DNA of 10,153 bases from an uncultured Verrucomicrobiota bacterium (GTDB taxonomy: Bacteria > Verrucomicrobiota > Verrucomicrobiia > Chthoniobacterales > SZAS-18). The position numbers and the translations under genes were made by a program. Below, piece by piece: positions 6,699 through 10,153 of this stretch. The DNA lies in assembly GCA_937873255.1 (NCBI GenBank), contig CALMVM010000426.1:1-10153 (forward strand). Direction: 5' to 3'. How positions within the stretch are numbered: position 1 is the first letter of the stretch; the number at the start of each line of letters is the position of its first letter. Under the pieces are notes generated by a model that saw only the letters and a list, made by a program, of their open reading frames with translations, was not told the origin of the DNA and ran no database searches.

Positions 6699-7517
6699 TT
6701 AAGGAACTTTGGCGGATGGCACCGTCATTCCAGCAGAGCGTCTTTCGATCTGGGTCAGCGACGCCGGGAGGCTGTCGTCCGGACCGTCCACGCGCAGTTG
6801 TTCGTAGTAGCGCGCCACCGCGCGCACATCCGCTTCCGTGAGCTTGGACGCGACCTCGTGCATCACGGCCGCCCCGCTGTTCTGGCGGTAGCCGCGACGC
6901 CATGCGCTGAACTGCGCCTCGATGTAGCGGGCGTACTGCCCTTGAAGCCGTGGGACAAATGGCCTTTCGCCCGTGCCCTGCGCACCGTGGCAGTTGGAGC
7001 AGCTCTGCACCCGCAGGTCGCTGTCGCCTAAGGTCGCCAGTTCTTTTCCGCGCTTGAGCAGCGTCGCGTCGTCTTGGCCCGCCTGGTCTGCGGGCGGGAA
7101 AGGGACGTTCTCCTGCGCGGCGTAGTAGGCGGCCACATCGGCTTTTTCCTGCTCGGTCAAACGTTTGGCGAAGGGAGTCATCACCGCGTTGCGCCGCCGG
7201 TCGGTGGTGTAATCGCGCAACTGCTTGAGTAGGTAATATTGATCCTGCCCGGCCAGCCGCGGGAACGCACCGCTGCCATCCGCCGCGCCGTTAAAAGCGT
7301 GGCACCGGGCACAGGCTCCCACGCCGGACGAAGTACCATGCGAAACGATGGTTGCGCCGCGCCGGACGTCGCCTACCTCCGCCATCGTCGTTGTGTTCGA
7401 CGGTTCTGCCTGCACGGAGGATGCCGCGGGCGGTTGCGCCGTAAGTACGCGCAAGCCAATGATCACCGTCGGAACAAGCGCGGCGCCAAGAGTTAAGATG
7501 GAGCGTCGAAATCGCAT
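6699..7517 (-). CDS. Exported diheme cytochrome c (c4-like), first gene of the oxidase operon
   Basis: This is a periplasmic electron carrier of 272 residues. It has an N-terminal basic-hydrophobic signal or anchor (about 1-27; possible cleavage near LTA-QPP), then two cytochrome c domains. Haem motifs are C69-A-R-C72-H73 and C173-S-N-C176-H177; likely axial ligands are M113 (AVMTPFAKRLT) and M219 (AVMHEVASKLT). The repeated pattern of haem site, RLxGQ-Y segment, Met-x5-LT/S and ADV-A-YY, seen in both halves, is the cytochrome c4 duplication. A polar tail of about 28 residues follows the second domain. It is the first gene after the divergent regulatory region. In layout it resembles the second diheme cytochrome at 3213-4082, but it lacks that protein's long linker. 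It may shuttle electrons from dehydrogenases to the oxidase; that role is inferred. No Shine-Dalgarno sequence is close to the ATG; a GAGG lies about 20 nt away. Confidence 0.92.
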   Translation of the reverse strand: MRFRRSILTLGAALVPTVIIGLRVLTAQPPAASSVQAEPSNTTTMAEVGDVRRGATIVSHGTSSGVGACARCHAFNGAADGSGAFPRLAGQDQYYLLKQLRDYTTDRRRNAVMTPFAKRLTEQEKADVAAYYAAQENVPFPPADQAGQDDATLLKRGKELATLGDSDLRVQSCSNCHGAQGTGERPFVPRLQGQYARYIEAQFSAWRRGYRQNSGAAVMHEVASKLTEADVRAVARYYEQLRVDGPDDSLPASLTQIERRSAGMTVPSAKVP

Positions 7518-7548
7518 GTTAGAAAAAGGTGTCGCCGATCCTCGTCAC

Positions 7549-7577
7549 ATTTAAAAGCATGTGTTCCACACCGTCAG
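7549..7577 (-). promoter_or_regulatory. Candidate sigma-70-type promoter for the oxidase operon
   Basis: On the minus strand there is CTGACG (7577-7572, 4/6 match to TTGACA), a 17-bp spacer, and TTAAAT (7554-7549, 4/6 match to TATAAT). Transcription would begin near 7542, about 25 nt before the ATG at 7517. The match is moderate and the housekeeping consensus of this organism is unknown. Confidence 0.3.
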
Positions 7578-7593
7578 TGCGACGTTAGCGGTT

Positions 7594-7606
7594 GGCTTCC
7601 GAAGCC
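7594..7606. repeat. 13-bp palindrome GGCTTC-c-GAAGCC upstream of the oxidase promoter
   Basis: Two 6-bp arms match perfectly around one central base. It lies about 17 bp upstream of the candidate -35 box of the minus-strand promoter, where an activator or repressor could bind. A looser outer pair, GTTGG (7591-7595) and CCAAC (7612-7616), surrounds it. A binding role is inferred. Confidence 0.4.
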
Positions 7607-7637
7607 GTCTTCCAACTTCAGGCGCGTTTATCAAATT

Positions 7638-7679
7638 CGTCCACGACGAGCGCACGAAAACTTCTAATAAGTGTGGACG
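7638..7679. repeat. Inverted repeat CGTCCAC ... GTGGACG with 28-nt separation
   Basis: Perfect 7-bp arms lie at 7638-7644 and 7673-7679, with an AT-richer interval between. Spacing is about four helical turns arm to arm, possible for two bound dimers or a looped operator. It could be chance at this length. Confidence 0.3.
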
Positions 7680-7783
7680 TGGGTGCCTTGTTCTGGCTGT
7701 TAATCTACGATGAACGGTGAGAGCGACCTGAGCTAAAACACCAACCGCGCGTGGCCACGACAGAACGATTACCCGTAAAAAGG

Positions 7784-7804
7784 TCTAGACCGCCTGCGTC
7801 TAGA
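7784..7804. repeat. Inverted repeat TCTAGAC-n7-GTCTAGA just upstream of the FUSC gene
   Basis: Perfect 7-bp arms (7784-7790 and 7798-7804) are separated by CGCCTGC. The left arm is also the core of a self-complementary 10-mer, GGTCTAGACC (7782-7791). Total length is 21 bp, typical of an operator for a dimeric repressor. It ends two bases before a TATAAA box, so it would cover the -35 and spacer of a plus-strand promoter. Confidence 0.55.
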
Positions 7805-7812
7805 ATTATAAA
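7784..7812 (+). promoter_or_regulatory. Candidate FUSC promoter with TATAAA -10 box embedded in the palindrome
   Basis: TATAAA at 7807-7812 matches TATAAT at 5/6. Seventeen bases upstream, TCTAGA (7784-7789) is only a 3/6 match to TTGACA, as expected of an activated or repressed promoter. Transcription would start near 7819, downstream of the ATG at 7815, which would leave the ATG at 7860 as the first usable start. Confidence 0.4.
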
Positions 7813-7814
7813 GG

Positions 7815-10013
7815 ATGAGCGGTTTACTTGGAAGCCGAACGCTCTGCCATAGTACAGACATGATTTCCGACCAAACAGCGGCGGCGATTGCACCGGAACT
7901 CGGAGAGCGTCCTGGCACGTTTTCGTGGTGGTCGTTGCGGCAGGAGTTCGCTCCGACGCCGACTCGGCTGCGCAGCGCGTTCAAGTTTGCGTTGTGCGCG
8001 ACGCTTGTGATGGTGCTCGCCTTTTTCTTCAACTGGCCTGCCGCCTTGGCCATGGTTGGGCCGCTGCTGCTCACGCGCTCCGACCAACGCTACGATCTGC
8101 CGCAGGCGGTGGCCGCTGTCTTCGTCACTTGGGGGATGGCCATGTTCTACTATTGGTCGCTGCGTTACTCGCAGAACCTCCCGCTCTTCATCCTGGTGCT
8201 CGGGGGCGTTCTGATGGTAAGCGGTGCATTGGGCACCCTGCCGGGCATCGGCGTACCGGTGAACCTCGGCACCGCTCCCTGCATTTCGGCGCTGGCCACC
8301 TACTTCTTTGAACCGGACCCGCGCGGTCCGCTGTTCCTGCCAATTGCCTCGCAGTTGCTGATCGGCTACCTGCTGGCGCTTACGGTGCAATTTGTGCTCT
8401 GGCCTTATTCGCCGCGCCGGGATTGGGACGAATCCTTCCAGCGGCTCTGGGCCGAGTGCCGAAGCGTCTGCGCGCGGTGGTTCGCCGACGGAGCGTCACC
8501 ATTCCGTCCCGACACCTTGGACCACCAAGCCAAGGAGGTCATGGGTTTGAGCAGCCAGCGCATCGGCCTCGTCGACGCCGCCGACGAGGGGGTTGCGATC
8601 CGCAAAGCGGCGTCGCAACACGCCCTGGAGGTCATGATCCTGCTGCACGACCTGCGGCGGCTGGGCCGAGGTGAACCGGAGTCGGTGCGATGGCAGCAAC
8701 TCGGCGCAGCGTTCGACCGGCACTTTGCCGCTCTGGAAAGCTTGTTGGCCGGAGACCCACGTGCGATGGCAGAGTTTGCGCACGACGCCGCGCCACCGGA
8801 CCCGTTGCCGGACGATCCCACCGCGGATGGGCCGGCGTCGGAGTTGCTCCGCAACGATGATCTGCGCCGGTTGTGGACGACGCTAAACGGGTGTGCGGAA
8901 GCCTTTCGTGCCATGGCCTTCTTACGGCGGGCGGAGGAGATCACCCAGCGCGACCAGCGTTTCCGCTGGGTTCTCGCCCTCAAACCGGCGGACCTGCGGC
9001 AACTCGGCACGGCACAACCGTGGCGGAACGGGGCCAAGGTCGCGCTCCTCGTCTTTTCCTCCCTGCTCTTTTGGCAGGCCTTCCGCTGGCCTAACGGGGC
9101 TACGATCCTCGCCAGCGCCCTCATCGTGAATTTACCCGACCTGGGATCATCGGCGCGCAAGGCGATCAACCGCGTGTATGGCTTGCTGCTGGGCATGTCG
9201 TGCGCGCTGGTCTGCACACTCTTCGTGGTCCGCTACGTCGAAACGGTCTTCGGCTACGGGTTGACCGTGTTCGGAGTGTTGCTGCTCATGGGCTACCTGA
9301 GCGGGGCCAGCAGCCGGGTCAATTACATCGGTTTCCAGGGGGCAATCAGCTTTGTGCTTACATTCATCGGCGACGACCGGCAGAGCGTCAGCCTGGAGGC
9401 GCTGCGTGGACGCTTCCTGGGTCTGGTGGCGGGAGTGGTCATCGCCGAGATCATCCTCTTTAATCTGTGGCCAGTGCGCAAGGCCAAGGAGATGTTCGTG
9501 GGCTTGGCCGAAAGCTTCGCTGTCTGCGCACGGTTCTGGGCCAAGCTCTTCCAGGGAACGACGGAGCAGTTCCAGGCGTGCGAACAGGATTTCGCCGACC
9601 AGTACAACCGCGGGTTCGCCGCCAACGTGGCCCTCAATGACAGCATTGAATTCGAGGGCCGCGCGGGTAGCGCACGCTACGGCTACGCCGGCCGTCTGCT
9701 CGTGCACGAGATCGCCCTGTACGAGCAGATACGGCTCGTCGGTCTGGATTGGGCGCGACTTGTCCGCAGCCGTCTGCCGTTGCCCGACGGGTTCGACACA
9801 ATCCGGCAACGCTTCCACACGCTGGCCGGTCGGTTGGGTCGTCCGGTGGACCTGCCATCCTTCCCGCCAGTAGCAGAACGCCCCGCTGGGGTTGCTCTAC
9901 ACTCCGGGGAGCGGAGCGTCTGGCAGCAGCGGACCCTCGACGAGCGCCTGCGGCAGTTGGAGTACGTCCTCGACTCCATGGATCGGTTAACCACCCCGCC
10001 GGAGACCGATTGA
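7815..10013 (+). CDS. FUSC-family (fusaric acid resistance-like) inner-membrane protein
   Basis: This is a membrane protein of 732 residues (717 if it starts at the ATG at 7860). FUSC-family proteins are putative aromatic-acid or drug exporters that work with a HlyD-type adaptor and an outer-membrane channel. Seen: two membrane halves, residues about 55-198 and 405-553, each with several hydrophobic helices and each ending in a similar LWP followed by basic residues (L195-W-P, L551-W-P). A soluble, charged domain of about 200 residues lies between them, and a C-terminal soluble domain of about 175 residues follows. The second half has the FUSC-like run SSARKAINRVYGLLLGMSCA (445-464). The N-terminal segment WWSLRQEFAPTPTRLRSAFK is also family-like. 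Start choice is open: at 7815 an AAAGG abuts the ATG, too close to act; at 7860 there is none. Substrate unknown. A further gene starts 24 bp downstream. Confidence 0.88.
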   Translation: MSGLLGSRTLCHSTDMISDQTAAAIAPELGERPGTFSWWSLRQEFAPTPTRLRSAFKFALCATLVMVLAFFFNWPAALAMVGPLLLTRSDQRYDLPQAVAAVFVTWGMAMFYYWSLRYSQNLPLFILVLGGVLMVSGALGTLPGIGVPVNLGTAPCISALATYFFEPDPRGPLFLPIASQLLIGYLLALTVQFVLWPYSPRRDWDESFQRLWAECRSVCARWFADGASPFRPDTLDHQAKEVMGLSSQRIGLVDAADEGVAIRKAASQHALEVMILLHDLRRLGRGEPESVRWQQLGAAFDRHFAALESLLAGDPRAMAEFAHDAAPPDPLPDDPTADGPASELLRNDDLRRLWTTLNGCAEAFRAMAFLRRAEEITQRDQRFRWVLALKPADLRQLGTAQPWRNGAKVALLVFSSLLFWQAFRWPNGATILASALIVNLPDLGSSARKAINRVYGLLLGMSCALVCTLFVVRYVETVFGYGLTVFGVLLLMGYLSGASSRVNYIGFQGAISFVLTFIGDDRQSVSLEALRGRFLGLVAGVVIAEIILFNLWPVRKAKEMFVGLAESFAVCARFWAKLFQGTTEQFQACEQDFADQYNRGFAANVALNDSIEFEGRAGSARYGYAGRLLVHEIALYEQIRLVGLDWARLVRSRLPLPDGFDTIRQRFHTLAGRLGRPVDLPSFPPVAERPAGVALHSGERSVWQQRTLDERLRQLEYVLDSMDRLTTPPETD

Positions 10014-10037
10014 AGATCCGCTGATTCCACCCGATTT

Positions 10038-10153
10038 ATGCCCGACCCGACCAATTCTCCCCTGCCCGCCCGTCCGGCGGGTGGAGACGAAGCCGTCCCA
10101 CGCTTCGCTGATGGCACGACGCCGGAGGCACCTGCGCGGCCGTGCGGGTGGCT
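10038..10153 (+). CDS. 5' end of a gene following FUSC, product not identifiable (cut by window edge)
   Basis: A frame opens at ATG 10038, 24 nt after the FUSC stop, and runs without a stop for 38 codons to the right edge. The visible residues are hydrophilic and rich in Pro, Ala, Gly and Asp (MPDPTNSPLPARPAGGDEAV and onward), like a cytosolic leader before a membrane anchor. In many genomes the gene after FUSC codes for a HlyD-type periplasmic adaptor or a small membrane protein, so an adaptor is a fair guess, but no domain is visible. There is no Shine-Dalgarno sequence. Confidence 0.55.
   Translation, partial: MPDPTNSPLPARPAGGDEAVPRFADGTTPEAPARPCGW

Larger units (their letters stand above)
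7518..7814. promoter_or_regulatory. Divergent intergenic region between the oxidase operon and the FUSC gene
   Basis: This is a 297-bp stretch without a credible gene, separating two outward-facing units. It is less GC-rich than the flanking genes and holds three inverted repeats (7594-7606, 7638-7679, 7784-7804). It also holds candidate promoters facing each way: a minus-strand pair at 7549-7577 and a plus-strand TATAAA at 7807-7812. It probably contains all the transcription control for both units. Confidence 0.75.

Noticed and set aside
6655..6903. Upstream extension of the small subunit IIa-like frame to 163 codons
   Set aside because: The extension overlaps the coding region of the diheme cytochrome in another frame and has low-complexity Arg/Gly content; the internal ATG at 6654 fits the gene order.
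9147..9818. 223-codon open frame on the minus strand, and others at 7824-8390 and 8405-9217
   Set aside because: All are antisense to the FUSC gene, with no recognisable domain and shadow-type composition.
1..10153. CRISPR array, tRNA/rRNA, insertion sequence or prophage remnants
   Set aside because: No direct-repeat array, no cloverleaf-like segment, no transposase or integrase and no terminal repeats were seen; coding genes fill nearly the whole window.

Overview
The window is GC-rich DNA (about 60% by eye), very probably from a Gram-negative aerobe. It carries a Tat-exported sugar-type dehydrogenase pair, periplasmic or membrane-anchored diheme c-type cytochromes, a B-family (ba3-type) terminal oxidase and an inner-membrane FUSC efflux protein. 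Almost no start codon has a Shine-Dalgarno sequence at normal spacing. The lineage cannot be fixed from the sequence; the gene style would fit soil Verrucomicrobiota, Acidobacteriota or Proteobacteria, and this is a guess.

Minus strand, read right to left from about 7550 to the left edge. The first gene is a secreted diheme cytochrome c (7517-6699). A small one-helix protein resembling oxidase subunit IIa follows (6654-6412), then the CuA subunit II (6419-5799) and the ba3-type subunit I (5779-4079). Next come a membrane-anchored diheme cytochrome c (4082-3213) and a SCO copper chaperone (3213-2533). Three of these junctions overlap (8, 4 and 1 nt), so the set looks like one translationally coupled operon. 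After a 203-bp gap the same strand continues with a gluconate 2-dehydrogenase subunit 3-like protein carrying a twin-arginine signal (2329-1559). Last is a GMC flavoprotein (1513 to beyond the left edge).

Plus strand, right side. Across a 297-bp divergent regulatory region lie a FUSC-family inner-membrane protein (7815 or 7860 to 10013) and, 24 bp later, the start of another gene cut by the right edge (from 10038).

Proposed working order (inference): the GMC flavoprotein and its Tat-bearing partner oxidise a sugar or alcohol in the periplasm. Electrons pass to one or both diheme cytochromes, enter the oxidase at CuA and reduce oxygen at the haem/CuB site, with protons delivered by a K-path analogue whose residues are visible. 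SCO would load CuA. The FUSC unit looks functionally separate and shares only the divergent promoter region.
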